DNA from: Streptomyces roseus
GTDB lineage: Bacteria; Actinomycetota; Actinomycetes; Streptomycetales; Streptomycetaceae
DNA length: 64,000 nt
Direction of reading: 5' to 3'
Assembly: GCF_001044425.1 (NCBI RefSeq)
Contig: NZ_LFML01000022.1
Location: forward strand, 17,143 to 81,142
The notes under the pieces: model-generated
The model's database searches: none
Told to the model about the DNA's origin: nothing
What the model saw: the letters and a program-made list of their open reading frames with translations, nothing else
Position numbers and translations under genes: made by a program
Shown here: in pieces, positions 27,765 to 36,094 of the stretch
How positions within the stretch are numbered: position 1 is the first letter of the stretch
How the letters are laid out: the number at the start of each line of letters is the position of its first letter

Positions 27765-28367
27765 ATGACGACCGGCGTTCCCCTTTCGACGACCCCCCGA
27801 CGGCGCTCGCGCGTCCGCACCTTCCTTCCGCCGGCGGTCGCCGCCTGGCTGATCCTGGAGATCTGGCTGCTGAGCCTGGTCGCCGGCGCGGCCGGCGGTC
27901 TGACCGTCGCGGCGCTCCTCGCGGGCGGGATCGTGCTCGGCGTCATGGTCATCAAGCGGGCGGGGCGGCGGGCCTTCAGGAACCTGACGAACACCTTCCA
28001 GCAGGCACAGCAGGGGCAGCAGCCCACCTCCCGGGGAGCGAAGGCGCAGTCGGGCGGCGGCAGTGGCAACGGCCTCACGATGCTGGCCGGGCTGCTCCTG
28101 ATCCTCCCGGGCCTGCTCTCCGACGCGGTCGGCCTGCTCCTCCTGATCCCGCCCGTCCGGGCGTGGACCAGCCGGCGCCTGACCGGCTCCTTGGAGCGCC
28201 AGATGGCCGTGGCCCCGGCAGGCACTTTCGGTGACGCCTTCCAGCAGGCCCGGATCCACTACCCCGACGGTAAGGTCGTCCAGGGCGAGGTCATCCGGGA
28301 GGACGGGCCCCAGCAGCCGCAGCAGCCGGGCCGCGACGCCGGGTACCGGCCGCCGCTGGCGCCCTGA
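27765..28367 (+). CDS. fxsA: FxsA-family membrane protein
   Basis: A 200-residue inner-membrane protein with three or four helices: two at about 22-60, then LTMLAGLLLILPGLLSDAVG (about 102-121), the FxsA signature, and LLLLIPPVRAW. The cytosolic tail is Gln/Pro-rich. In E. coli FxsA relieves F-plasmid exclusion of T7; the actinobacterial role is unknown. It lies 60 bp after ppm1 and ends at a very strong terminator. Confidence 0.85.
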   Translation: MTTGVPLSTTPRRRSRVRTFLPPAVAAWLILEIWLLSLVAGAAGGLTVAALLAGGIVLGVMVIKRAGRRAFRNLTNTFQQAQQGQQPTSRGAKAQSGGGSGNGLTMLAGLLLILPGLLSDAVGLLLLIPPVRAWTSRRLTGSLERQMAVAPAGTFGDAFQQARIHYPDGKVVQGEVIREDGPQQPQQPGRDAGYRPPLAP

Positions 28368-28414
28368 GGGCCGCCGGCGCCCCGCATCCCCGTAGGGACG
28401 GAACACGACGGAAC

Positions 28415-28459
28415 AAGCCGAGGGCCCCCGCCACAGTTCGTGGCGGGGGCCCTCGGCTT
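28415..28459. terminator. Strong bidirectional terminator
   Basis: Perfect 20-bp stem (28415-28434 with 28440-28459) and a 5-nt AGTTC loop, placed between the convergent fxsA and rbpA genes. Confidence 0.93.
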
Positions 28460-28480
28460 GTGCTTCGGGACGTCCGGCTG

Positions 28481-28855
28481 TCAGGCGGACTTGCGGCTGT
28501 CCCGCGGATGCACGGCAATGTTCATGGCGCCGGAACGCAGGACCGCCAGCCTCTCGGCCAGCACTTCCTCCAGTTCCTCGCGGGTGCGCCGCTCCATGAG
28601 CATGTCCCAGTGCGTTCGCGCGGGCTTGCCCTTCTTCTCTTCGGGCCCGTCCCCGTCAACCAGGAGAGCCATGGCGCCGCACGCCTTGCACTCCCACTCC
28701 GGCGGAATCTCTGCCTCAACCGAGAACGGCATCTCAAATCGATGTCCGTTCTGGCATGCGTACTCCACCGCCTGGCGCGGGGCCAGATCGATGCCGCGGT
28801 CCGTCTCGTAGCTGGTAACCACGAGCCGCGTACCGCGGAGAGCTCGCTCACTCAT
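28481..28855 (-). CDS. rbpA: RNA polymerase-binding protein RbpA
   Basis: Actinobacterial RNA polymerase partner that binds the principal sigma factor and stabilises the open complex. The 124-residue protein has an N-terminal tail, a core domain with the zinc-type cysteines (YACQNGHRFEMPF, then WECKACGAMA), a basic linker (KKGKPARTHWDMLMERRT) and the sigma-binding helix EELEEVLAERLAVLRSG. Length and order match SCO1421 (from memory). Preceded by a SigR-type promoter, which agrees with known oxidative and rifampicin-linked control in S. coelicolor. Confidence 0.97.
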   Translation of the reverse strand: MSERALRGTRLVVTSYETDRGIDLAPRQAVEYACQNGHRFEMPFSVEAEIPPEWECKACGAMALLVDGDGPEEKKGKPARTHWDMLMERRTREELEEVLAERLAVLRSGAMNIAVHPRDSRKSA

Positions 28856-28916
28856 GAATCGTGCCTCCCGGGCTTGTCGCCCACAGGACAGGTGTCGCTG
28901 TCGTCGTCATCCGGTC

Positions 28917-28943
28917 AACGTCCGGTCGGCGGTATAGATTCCC
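28917..28943 (-). promoter_or_regulatory. SigR-type promoter of rbpA
   Basis: On the minus strand GGGAAT (28943-28938), an 18-nt spacer, then GTT (28919-28917). This matches the SigR thiol-stress consensus GGAAT-N18/19-GTT. It lies about 62 nt before the rbpA ATG. Confidence 0.85.
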
Positions 28944-29084
28944 GCTCCGGGTGATGCGTCGCCCGTCGTGCCGCCCCTTGTTGTACCCACCAGTGCCCGT
29001 TTTGTCACATCTGGCAGCAGATGTCACCCAACGTCTTCAGTTCTTCAGCGCGCAGTAACGGTCCGGCTGGCAGGCCAAAGGCGT

Positions 29085-29114
29085 ACACTACCGGCCCTTC
29101 GCTTCAACGTCGAA
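29085..29114 (-). promoter_or_regulatory. Possible second rbpA promoter
   Basis: TTCGAC (29114-29109), an 18-bp spacer and TAGTGT (29090-29085) on the minus strand, resembling a housekeeping promoter, about 230 nt before rbpA. It completes the 334-bp gene-free gap 28856-29189. Confidence 0.45.
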
Positions 29115-29189
29115 ATCCGTTCGGAATTCGTATGAAGATCCGGGTCCCGCCCGCCGTCCGACCTCCTCCGGAGCGCCTCGCGGATCCGC

Positions 29190-30569
29190 TCAGATCCGCT
29201 CGGGAACAGGATTCCCCGCCGCCTCCACCGCGCGCCGCACCGGCACTCGCGCCAGCAGCACGAAACCCAGTGCGAAGAAGACCACCAACGAGATGATCGC
29301 CTGCCGGTAGCTGCCCGTGACCTGGTACGTCAGGCCGAACACCAGCGGTCCGACCCAGCTCACCCCGCGATCGCTCATCTCGTACGCCGAGAAGTACTCG
29401 GCCTCCTTGCCCACCGGCACCAGGTGCGAGAAGAGCGAACGCGACAGGGCCTGGCTGCCGCCGAGCACCAGCCCGATCATCGACGCGAGGGCGAAGAACC
29501 ACACCGGCGCGCCCGCCGGCAGGAAGAACCCGGCGGCCAGCGTGACGGTCCAGGCCACCAGGGATCCGAGGATGGTCTTCTTCGCGCCGTACGACACGGC
29601 CAGCCGGCCCATCGCCATCGCGCCCGCCACCGCGAGGATCTGCACCAGCAGCACCGCCGTGATCAGCGTCGAGTCCTCCAGCTTCAGCTCCTGCTTGCCG
29701 TACACGGACGCCTGCGAGATCACGGTCTGGATCCCGTCGTTGTACACCAGGTACGCCAGCAGGAACGACAGCGTCAGCGGGTGGCGCCGCATGTCCTTCA
29801 GCGTGGCGACGAGCTGCTTCCACCCCGACCCGGCGGGCGCGTGGCCGACGCCCGCCCGGACCACGGCCCGGTCCCGCAGCCTGCGCAGCGGGATGATCGT
29901 GAACGCGCCCCACCACAGGCCCGCCGAGGCCAGGCAGATGCGCACCGCCGCGTCCTTGGAGACCCCGAAGGAATCGTGCGACTGGAACAGGACCAGGTTC
30001 AGGATCAGGACGAACGCGCCCCCCGTGTAGCCGAACGCCCAGCCGCGCGAGGAGACCGCGTCGCGCTCCTGCGGCTCCGCGATCTGCGGCAGGTAGGAGT
30101 TGTAGAGCACCATCGACACCGACATCGCGGCGTTCGCCAGGATCAGCAGGACGCCGCCCAGCAGGTAGCGGTCGCCGCCCAGGAAGAACATCGCGGTGGT
30201 CGCCGCGGCGCCGGTGTACGCGGCCGCCGCGAGCAGCGGCTTCTTGCGGCCCGTACGGTCCGCCGCCGCTCCCACCAGCGGCATCGCCAGTACCGCGACG
30301 ATCACCGAGACCGAGACGGCGTACGCGAAGAACGAGCCGGACCGGACCGGTATGCCCAGGGGGTGGACGAACCCCCGGGCGTCCTGGGCGGCCTCGGCCA
30401 TCGCCGTGAGGTACGGGCCGATGAACACCGTCAGCACGGTCGACGAGTACACCGAGCAGGCGAAGTCGTAGAAGTACCAGCCGTGCTGCTCGCGCTTGCG
30501 GGCCGCCGCCGCGACGGCTCTGCCGTCCTCCGCGCCCGGTTCCGCTTCTTCTGTGGTCTGCGCACTCAT
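29190..30569 (-). CDS. UMF1-type MFS transporter
   Basis: A 459-residue, 12-helix major facilitator of the UMF1 (Atg22-like) group. The first helix carries the family signature WYFYDFACSVYSSTVLTVFI; the loop after helix 3 is AADRTGRKKPLL; helix 5 includes YNSYLPQIAEPQERDAVSSR. A soluble loop of about 40 residues separates the two halves. Substrate unknown. ATG with GAGGGGG upstream. Neighbours are rbpA and a glycerophosphodiesterase, 67 bp upstream and probably co-transcribed. Confidence 0.9.
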   Translation of the reverse strand: MSAQTTEEAEPGAEDGRAVAAAARKREQHGWYFYDFACSVYSSTVLTVFIGPYLTAMAEAAQDARGFVHPLGIPVRSGSFFAYAVSVSVIVAVLAMPLVGAAADRTGRKKPLLAAAAYTGAAATTAMFFLGGDRYLLGGVLLILANAAMSVSMVLYNSYLPQIAEPQERDAVSSRGWAFGYTGGAFVLILNLVLFQSHDSFGVSKDAAVRICLASAGLWWGAFTIIPLRRLRDRAVVRAGVGHAPAGSGWKQLVATLKDMRRHPLTLSFLLAYLVYNDGIQTVISQASVYGKQELKLEDSTLITAVLLVQILAVAGAMAMGRLAVSYGAKKTILGSLVAWTVTLAAGFFLPAGAPVWFFALASMIGLVLGGSQALSRSLFSHLVPVGKEAEYFSAYEMSDRGVSWVGPLVFGLTYQVTGSYRQAIISLVVFFALGFVLLARVPVRRAVEAAGNPVPERI

Positions 30570-30636
30570 GAGTGCCCCCTCGCTGGTCCCCGTACCGCCG
30601 CGGCCGCCCCGCCGGACGCGGCGGCCGTACGGGCGG

Positions 30637-31407
30637 TCAGGCCCAGGCCCCGCGCCGGTCCAGCACCGTGCGCAAGATGTCGATCCGGTCGGTCATGATG
30701 CCATCGACTCCCAGGTCGAGCAGCGCCTCCATGCGTTCCGGTTCGTTCACGGTCCACACGTGCACGTGGAGTCCGCGCTCGTGCGCGGTGCGTACGAACC
30801 GGCTGTCGACCACGCGGATGCCCGCCTGGGTCTCCGGAACCTGCGCCGCCACCGCCCCGACCCGCAAGGCCGCCGGGATCGCGTACGAGCGCAGCCGCAG
30901 GCCGACCACCCCGCGGACCCCGTACGAGGTCGCCAGCCGGGGGCCGGCGATCTTCTGGGCGCGGGCCACCCGGCTCTCCGAGAACGAGCCCACGCACACG
31001 CGGTCCCAGACGCCCGCCCGCGCGACCAGGTTGACCAGCGGGTGCAGGGCCGACTCGGACTTGATGTCGATGTTCCAGCGGGCCTCGGGGAACTCCTCCA
31101 GGAGCTCCTCGAACAGAGGCAGCGGCTCGGTGCCCGCCACCCGCGCTTCGCGGACCTTGCTCCAGGTCAGCTCCGCGATCCGGCCCTGCCCGTCGGTGAC
31201 CCGGTCGAGGGTGGAGTCGTGGAAGGCGACCAGCTTCCCGTCGGCGGTCGCGTGCACATCGGTCTCGAAGTACCGGTAGCCCGCGTCGGCTGCCCGCCGG
31301 AAGGCGGCGGCGGTGTTCTCCAGTCCGTCCGCGGCACCTCCCCGGTGCGCGAAGGGGATCGGAGCAGGGTGGTCCAGATACGGATGGCGAAGGCGTACGT
31401 GCGTCAC
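30637..31407 (-). CDS. Glycerophosphodiester phosphodiesterase
   Basis: Hydrolyses deacylated phospholipids to glycerol-3-phosphate and an alcohol. The 256-residue TIM barrel is cytosolic (no signal peptide). The metal and catalytic residues are visible: AHRGGAADGLENT (His about 20, Glu about 28), ETDVHATADGKLVAFHD (Glu-x-Asp and catalytic His) and later NIDIKSE. The GTG at 31407 starts close to the family N-terminus; frames further upstream are not coding. Divergent from a MocR-type regulator. Confidence 0.92.
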   Translation of the reverse strand: MTHVRLRHPYLDHPAPIPFAHRGGAADGLENTAAAFRRAADAGYRYFETDVHATADGKLVAFHDSTLDRVTDGQGRIAELTWSKVREARVAGTEPLPLFEELLEEFPEARWNIDIKSESALHPLVNLVARAGVWDRVCVGSFSESRVARAQKIAGPRLATSYGVRGVVGLRLRSYAIPAALRVGAVAAQVPETQAGIRVVDSRFVRTAHERGLHVHVWTVNEPERMEALLDLGVDGIMTDRIDILRTVLDRRGAWA

Positions 31408-31589
31408 CCGTCGCAGTATGCACCGTGCGCCCCGTCCGCAGGCGGCCGCCGGACGGCCGCACGGTGAACGCGCCGGCGCCCCCTGGTCCGGGTGGATCCC
31501 GGCATGACAGTCTGGGGTGCGCAAGCGTGCCAATACCGGCCCCACCCGGGGTCTGGCGGGGCCAATTCTACGAAGGTGGACCGGACAGC

Positions 31590-33092
31590 ATGGCGCAGTG
31601 GACCTCGGCGGTTGGCGCCGCACAGCTCGCCCGTCTCATCACCTCGCAGCAGGAGCGGCCCGGTGTGGCCGGGGCGCGCAAGCTCCCGGCGTACCGGACC
31701 CTCGCCGACGGCATCCGGCTGCTCGTCCTCGAAGGCCGCGTCCCCGTCGCCGCCCGGCTGCCCGCCGAGCGCGAGCTGGCCGGCTCCCTCTCCCTCTCCC
31801 GCACCACCGTCGCCGCCGCCTACGAGGCCCTGCGCGGGGAGGGCTTCCTGGAGTCCCGCCGCGGCGCCGGCAGCTGGACCTCCGTACCGGCCGGGAACCC
31901 GCTGCCCGCCAGGGGGCTGGAGCCGCTGCCGCCCGAGTCCCTCGGGTCGATGATCGACCTCGGCTGCGCCGCGCTCCCGGCGCCCGAGCCCTGGCTCACC
32001 AAGGCCGTGCAGGGCGCGCTGGAGGAGCTCCCGCCGTACGCGCACACCCACGGGGACTACCCCGCCGGGCTCCCCGCGCTGCGGCGGATGCTCGCCGACC
32101 GCTACACCGAGCGCGGCATCCCCACGATGCCCGAGCAGATCATGGTCACGACGGGTGCGATGGGCGCCATCGACGCCATCTGCAGCCTCTTCGCCGGGCG
32201 CGGGGAGCGGATCGCCGTCGAGTCCCCCTCCTACGCCAACATCCTCCAGCTCATGCGGGCCGCCGGGGTGCGGCTCGTACCCGTCGCGATGGCCGACGGG
32301 CTGTCCGGCTGGGACATGACGGTGTGGCGCCAGGTGCTGCGCGACGCCGCGCCGCGCCTCGCGTACGTCGTCGCCGACTTCCACAACCCCACCGGGGCGC
32401 TGGCCTCGGACGAGCAGCGCCGCGCCATGGTGGAGGCGGCCCGGTCGGCCGGGACGGTCCTCGTCGTCGACGAGACGATGGCCGAGCTCCAGCTGGACCC
32501 GGCGCTGGAGATGCCGCGCCCGGTCTGCTCCTTCGACCCGGCGGGGTCCTCCGTGATCACCGTCGGTTCCGCCAGCAAGGCCTTCTGGGCCGGCATGCGG
32601 ATCGGCTGGGTCCGTGCGGCGCCGGACGTGATCCGCAGCCTGGTCGCGGCCCGCGCCTACGCCGACCTCGGCACGCCGGTGCTGGAGCAGCTCGCGGTGA
32701 ACTGGCTGATGCGGACCGGCGGCTGGGCGCAGGCCGTGCAGATCCGCCGCGACCAGGCCCGGGAGAACAGGGACGCGCTGGTCGCCGCGGTGCGCCGGGA
32801 ACTGCCGGACTGGGAGTTCGAGGTGCCGCGGGGCGGGCTGACCCTGTGGGCGCGGGCGGGCGGCCTGTCCGGCTCCCGGCTGGCCGAGGTGGGGGAGCGG
32901 GTCGGCGTACGGGTCCCCTCGGGGCCGCGGTTCGGCGTGGACGGGGCCTTCGAGGGCTACGTCCGGCTGCCGTTCACCGTCGGCGGGCCGGTGGCCGAGG
33001 AGGCGGCGGCCCGTCTCGCGGCGGCCGCCCGGCTGGTCGGCACGGGCGCGGCCGGGAACACGGCGGAGCCCCCGCGCACGTTCGTGGCGTAG
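31590..33092 (+). CDS. MocR-type regulator (GntR helix-turn-helix fused to aminotransferase fold)
   Basis: A 500-residue fusion. Residues about 40-105 are a GntR winged helix (LPAERELAGSLSLSRTTVAA). Residues 130-490 are a class-I PLP aminotransferase domain with HNPTGALASD, VDETMAELQLD and the PLP-binding lysine in GSASKAFWAGMRIGW. MocR proteins sense amino compounds through PLP. The ATG at 31590 has AAGGTGGA upstream. The target is not clear from neighbours: the flanking glycerophosphodiesterase is divergent and the FtsK-like gene converges. Confidence 0.9.
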   Translation: MAQWTSAVGAAQLARLITSQQERPGVAGARKLPAYRTLADGIRLLVLEGRVPVAARLPAERELAGSLSLSRTTVAAAYEALRGEGFLESRRGAGSWTSVPAGNPLPARGLEPLPPESLGSMIDLGCAALPAPEPWLTKAVQGALEELPPYAHTHGDYPAGLPALRRMLADRYTERGIPTMPEQIMVTTGAMGAIDAICSLFAGRGERIAVESPSYANILQLMRAAGVRLVPVAMADGLSGWDMTVWRQVLRDAAPRLAYVVADFHNPTGALASDEQRRAMVEAARSAGTVLVVDETMAELQLDPALEMPRPVCSFDPAGSSVITVGSASKAFWAGMRIGWVRAAPDVIRSLVAARAYADLGTPVLEQLAVNWLMRTGGWAQAVQIRRDQARENRDALVAAVRRELPDWEFEVPRGGLTLWARAGGLSGSRLAEVGERVGVRVPSGPRFGVDGAFEGYVRLPFTVGGPVAEEAAARLAAAARLVGTGAAGNTAEPPRTFVA

Positions 33093-33105
33093 CGGGGCGG
33101 GCGGC

Positions 33106-34797
33106 TCAGGGGCCCACCGGCCAGGGGCCGCGGGCCGGCGGGGTCTCGGCCGGGACCTCCTCGGCGTCGTCGAACGCCTCCAGCTCGTCCAGCTCGGGGT
33201 CGAGCGACAGGCCCTGCGCCCGGGCCGGCGGCTGGACGATGTGCAGCGGCTTCGCCAGCGCCACCCGGCCCGGCCCGCCCGGGGACGGCACCTGCCGCCC
33301 GGGCAGCAGCTCCAGCACCGCCTGGCGGTGCCCCGGGTGCGCGGCGTCGTCGTACGGGTCCGGAGTGGCGGGCACCTGCACCCGGTGCACGGGACCCGAG
33401 CCGAGCCGCGCGTACCCGCGCCCCGGCGGCACCTGCGCGGTCGGGGTGGTGTGCGGCGGCAGCCCCAGCACGTCGGTGATCTGCTGCGCGGCGGCCGGAC
33501 CGAGCACGATCCGGGCCCGGGTGTGCTGCCAGACGGCGTCGTTCAGCAGCTCCAGATGGTCGAACTGCTCGGCCACCACGACCGTGACGTGCGCGGCGCG
33601 CCCGTGCCGCAGCGGCACCTGGAGCTGGGCGAGCGGGTCCGGGCTCCCCTCGGCCGTCGCGAGGTGGGCGAGCACGCTGGGCCGGTCCAGCAGGATCCAC
33701 AGCGGCCGCCGGGTGTCCTCCGGCGCCGGCAGTCCGGCCTCGCGGGCCCGGTGCGCCGCGATCAGCCGCCGCTCGGTCTCGCGCGCGGCCCACTCCAGGG
33801 TGGCCAGCGCTCCCGCCGGACCGCACTCCACGGCCAGCACGCCCGTACGGCCCGTCAGGCAGGAGAACTCCCCGCTGCCGCCGCCCTCGACGATGAGCAC
33901 CTCGCCCCCGTGGTGCAGGGCCTGGAGGGCGATCGAGCGCAGCAGGGAGGAGGCTCCGCTGCCGGGCCGGCCGACGGCCAGCAGGTGCGGTTCGGTGGAG
34001 CGGGGGCCGGTGCGCCAGATCACCGGCGGCGCGTCGCGCGGCTCGCCGTCCTCCAGCACGGGCAGGGTGCGCTGCACGGCGGTGGCGTCGGTGAAGCCGA
34101 GCACCGTCTCCCCGGGCGAGGTGACGAACGGCTGCGCCGCGATGGCCGTGGGCAGCGGCGGGAGCACCGTCAGGTCGAGCTGGTTGGCCTCCTCGTCCCA
34201 TTCGAAGAGGTACTCCCGGCCGCGCCCGGACTTGGCGTGGAGCACGGTCTCGATCCTGGCCCGCGAGGCGGCCTCGCCATCGGTGAAGTAGGCGGGGTAG
34301 CGGATGCGGAGCCGGGTGACGCGGCCGGCCTCGTCGAAGGCGTGGCCGCTGAAGGCCTTGTCCCACTCCCCGCCGTGGGCGAAGAGCGGGTTCGGGTCCT
34401 CGGGGATGGAGAAGTACGGCACGAGCGCCTCGTACAGGGCGCCGAGCCGTTCGGTCTCGGCCTCGCTCGGCCCGGTCTTGACCGGGGTCCGGTCGCGGCC
34501 GTGCCAGGCCGCCGCCGCCATCAGGGTGACGAGGGCGATCAGGGGCCCGTAGGGGACGAGGGCGACCACGAGGACGCAGGCGGCCCCCAGGAACAGCGCG
34601 GGACCACGCTTGTCCTTGGCCGTCTGCGTCCACTTGCGCCGCCCGGCCGAGGCCAGGACGCGCAGGCCGCGCCCGATGACGAGGAGCGGATGGAGGACGT
34701 CCGTGGCGCTGTCGGCGGCCGTGCGCGCGAGGTCGCGGCCCCGTGCCAGCGGCGTGGTGCCGTTGCTGAGGATGCGGGGGAGTGGGCGCCGGGCCAC
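33106..34797 (-). CDS. FtsK/SpoIIIE-like membrane ATPase with degenerate P-loop
   Basis: A 563-residue protein with two or three hydrophobic helices near residues 65-95 (LFLGAACVLVVALVPYGP, LIALVTLMAAAAW), followed by a cytosolic FtsK/TraB-like domain. The Walker A region reads GRPGSGASSLLRS (about 272-284): the invariant lysine is Ala (codon GCC, read directly). The Walker B-like strand WILLDRPS lacks the glutamate, so ATP hydrolysis is doubtful. The last 40 residues are acidic. GTG start with CAGGAG upstream. It is preceded by a tiny membrane protein gene on the same strand, a pairing seen in Streptomyces conjugation modules. It could be a structural relic or a regulator of a DNA-transfer-like complex. 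Confidence 0.7.
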   Translation of the reverse strand: MARRPLPRILSNGTTPLARGRDLARTAADSATDVLHPLLVIGRGLRVLASAGRRKWTQTAKDKRGPALFLGAACVLVVALVPYGPLIALVTLMAAAAWHGRDRTPVKTGPSEAETERLGALYEALVPYFSIPEDPNPLFAHGGEWDKAFSGHAFDEAGRVTRLRIRYPAYFTDGEAASRARIETVLHAKSGRGREYLFEWDEEANQLDLTVLPPLPTAIAAQPFVTSPGETVLGFTDATAVQRTLPVLEDGEPRDAPPVIWRTGPRSTEPHLLAVGRPGSGASSLLRSIALQALHHGGEVLIVEGGGSGEFSCLTGRTGVLAVECGPAGALATLEWAARETERRLIAAHRAREAGLPAPEDTRRPLWILLDRPSVLAHLATAEGSPDPLAQLQVPLRHGRAAHVTVVVAEQFDHLELLNDAVWQHTRARIVLGPAAAQQITDVLGLPPHTTPTAQVPPGRGYARLGSGPVHRVQVPATPDPYDDAAHPGHRQAVLELLPGRQVPSPGGPGRVALAKPLHIVQPPARAQGLSLDPELDELEAFDDAEEVPAETPPARGPWPVGP

Positions 34798-34840
34798 GGT
34801 CGTCTCCTGGAGTCGGGGTTGCTGAACGGTGGGGCCGGGG

Positions 34841-35035
34841 TCAGAGCTTGATCCCGCCGAGCAGGCTCGCGAGGCTCGCCGTGCTCGCCGTGATGCTGGG
34901 GGCGATGGCGGAGCCCGCCAGGAAGAAGCCGAACAGCGAGCAGACGAACGCGTGGGACAGCTTCATCCCGTCCTTCTTGAAGAAGAGGAAGGCGATGATG
35001 CCGAGCAGGACGACGCCTGAGATGGACAGGATCAT
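34841..35035 (-). CDS. Two-helix small membrane protein (SpdD-like)
   Basis: A 64-residue hydrophobic protein with helices at about 3-19 (SISGVVLLGIIAFLFF) and 29-46 (FVCSLFGFFLAGSAIAPS) joined by a KKDGMKLSH loop. The C-terminus is ITASTASLASLLGGIKL. Similar tiny proteins are encoded beside FtsK/TraB-type genes on Streptomyces plasmids and integrative elements (from memory), so a spread-type role is possible. ATG with CAGGAG upstream; 43 bp before the FtsK-like gene and surely co-transcribed. Confidence 0.72.
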   Translation of the reverse strand: MILSISGVVLLGIIAFLFFKKDGMKLSHAFVCSLFGFFLAGSAIAPSITASTASLASLLGGIKL

Positions 35036-35327
35036 GAGAGGTTCTCCTGGTGGGTGGGGACGGTCACCATCAGTTGTTCCAGGCTCACAGGAAGTATCAA
35101 TGCGATAAAAGGTGCATACGGGTGAATCCCGGCTTTTTTCACTTGACCGGCGCAGCCCGGGTGGCGCGTCCGCCGCGGAGGGGATCCTTGCCTCGGCCGG
35201 GCCCCCGTATGTGCAGGTCCGGGCGCTACTCTGGCGATTCACCCGTACGGTCGCCGTGCCGTACGCCCCCCTGCCCGCCCGGCCCGGGGGATCTCACGTC
35301 AACAGCGAGTGGAAGGCGGTACGACAG

Positions 35328-35750
35328 ATGAGCGAGCACGAGCCCACCCAGGGCGGCTCCCAGGGCGCTCCCGACGAGGACGTCATCGAGCTGGCCACCA
35401 AGATCTTCGACCTCGCCCGGCAGGGTGAGACCGAGACGCTCACCGCGTACCTGGACGCCGGAGTCCCGGCGAACCTCACCAACGACCGGGGCGACACCCT
35501 CGTGATGCTCGCCGCCTACCACGGCCACGCCGCCACCGTCACGGCCCTGCTGGCCCGCGGCGCGGAGGCCGATCGCGCCAACGACCGCGGCCAGACCCCG
35601 CTCGCCGGCGCCGTCTTCAAGGGCGAGGGGGCCGTCATCCGCGCGCTGCTCGCCGGCGGGGCCGACCCGACCGCCGGGACCCCCTCCGCCGTGGACACCG
35701 CCCGCATGTTCGCCAAGGCGGACCTGCTGGAACTGTTCGGAGCCGAGTAG
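35328..35750 (+). CDS. Ankyrin-repeat protein
   Basis: A 140-residue cytosolic protein of about three ankyrin repeats: DLARQGETETLTAYLDAGVP, NDRGDTLVMLAAYHGHAATV, NDRGQTPLAGAVFKGEGAVI. They mediate protein binding; the partner is unknown. The N-terminal 20 residues are polar. The ATG at 35328 has GGAAGG upstream; the frame continues upstream without coding bias. Confidence 0.85.
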   Translation: MSEHEPTQGGSQGAPDEDVIELATKIFDLARQGETETLTAYLDAGVPANLTNDRGDTLVMLAAYHGHAATVTALLARGAEADRANDRGQTPLAGAVFKGEGAVIRALLAGGADPTAGTPSAVDTARMFAKADLLELFGAE

Positions 35751-35985
35751 TCCGTTTTTGCCCGTGACCTGGCAGGGTCTGACCGGTCCGCCACCTCACG
35801 GAATGGTCACGGCAGCCATAAATGTGGTCGCGGCGCACAAACCGGCTGGGTCATCATGGCGACGGATTAGATTCCCGGACACGGCGGACGGGCAGGAGGG
35901 GGCAGGGCACGCCGGGTGTCCGGGCCCATCCCCTGCGCAAACCCGGCCGACGTGGTCGCGGAGCCCCGACGAGAGTGAGAAGGCA

Positions 35986-36048
35986 ATGGTCTACATCGAG
36001 CGGAACATGACGGCGGACGTCCTCACATGCTGTTACGCGGCCCTGTGA
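35986..36048 (+). CDS. Possible leader peptide (20 codons) with Cys-Cys
   Basis: Short frame starting at an ATG with GAAGG just upstream. It encodes 20 residues ending TADVLTCCYAAL and stops 46 nt before the HEAT-repeat gene. Adjacent Cys codons near the stop resemble cysteine-sensing leader peptides described in mycobacteria. It lies in the gene-free region 35751-36094. Reality as a translated peptide is unproven; the rest of the gap shows nothing clear. Confidence 0.4.
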   Translation: MVYIERNMTADVLTCCYAAL

Positions 36049-36094
36049 ATCCCGATTCCCGGTTGCGTCCCCAGCTTGATTTGAGGCCATTCCC

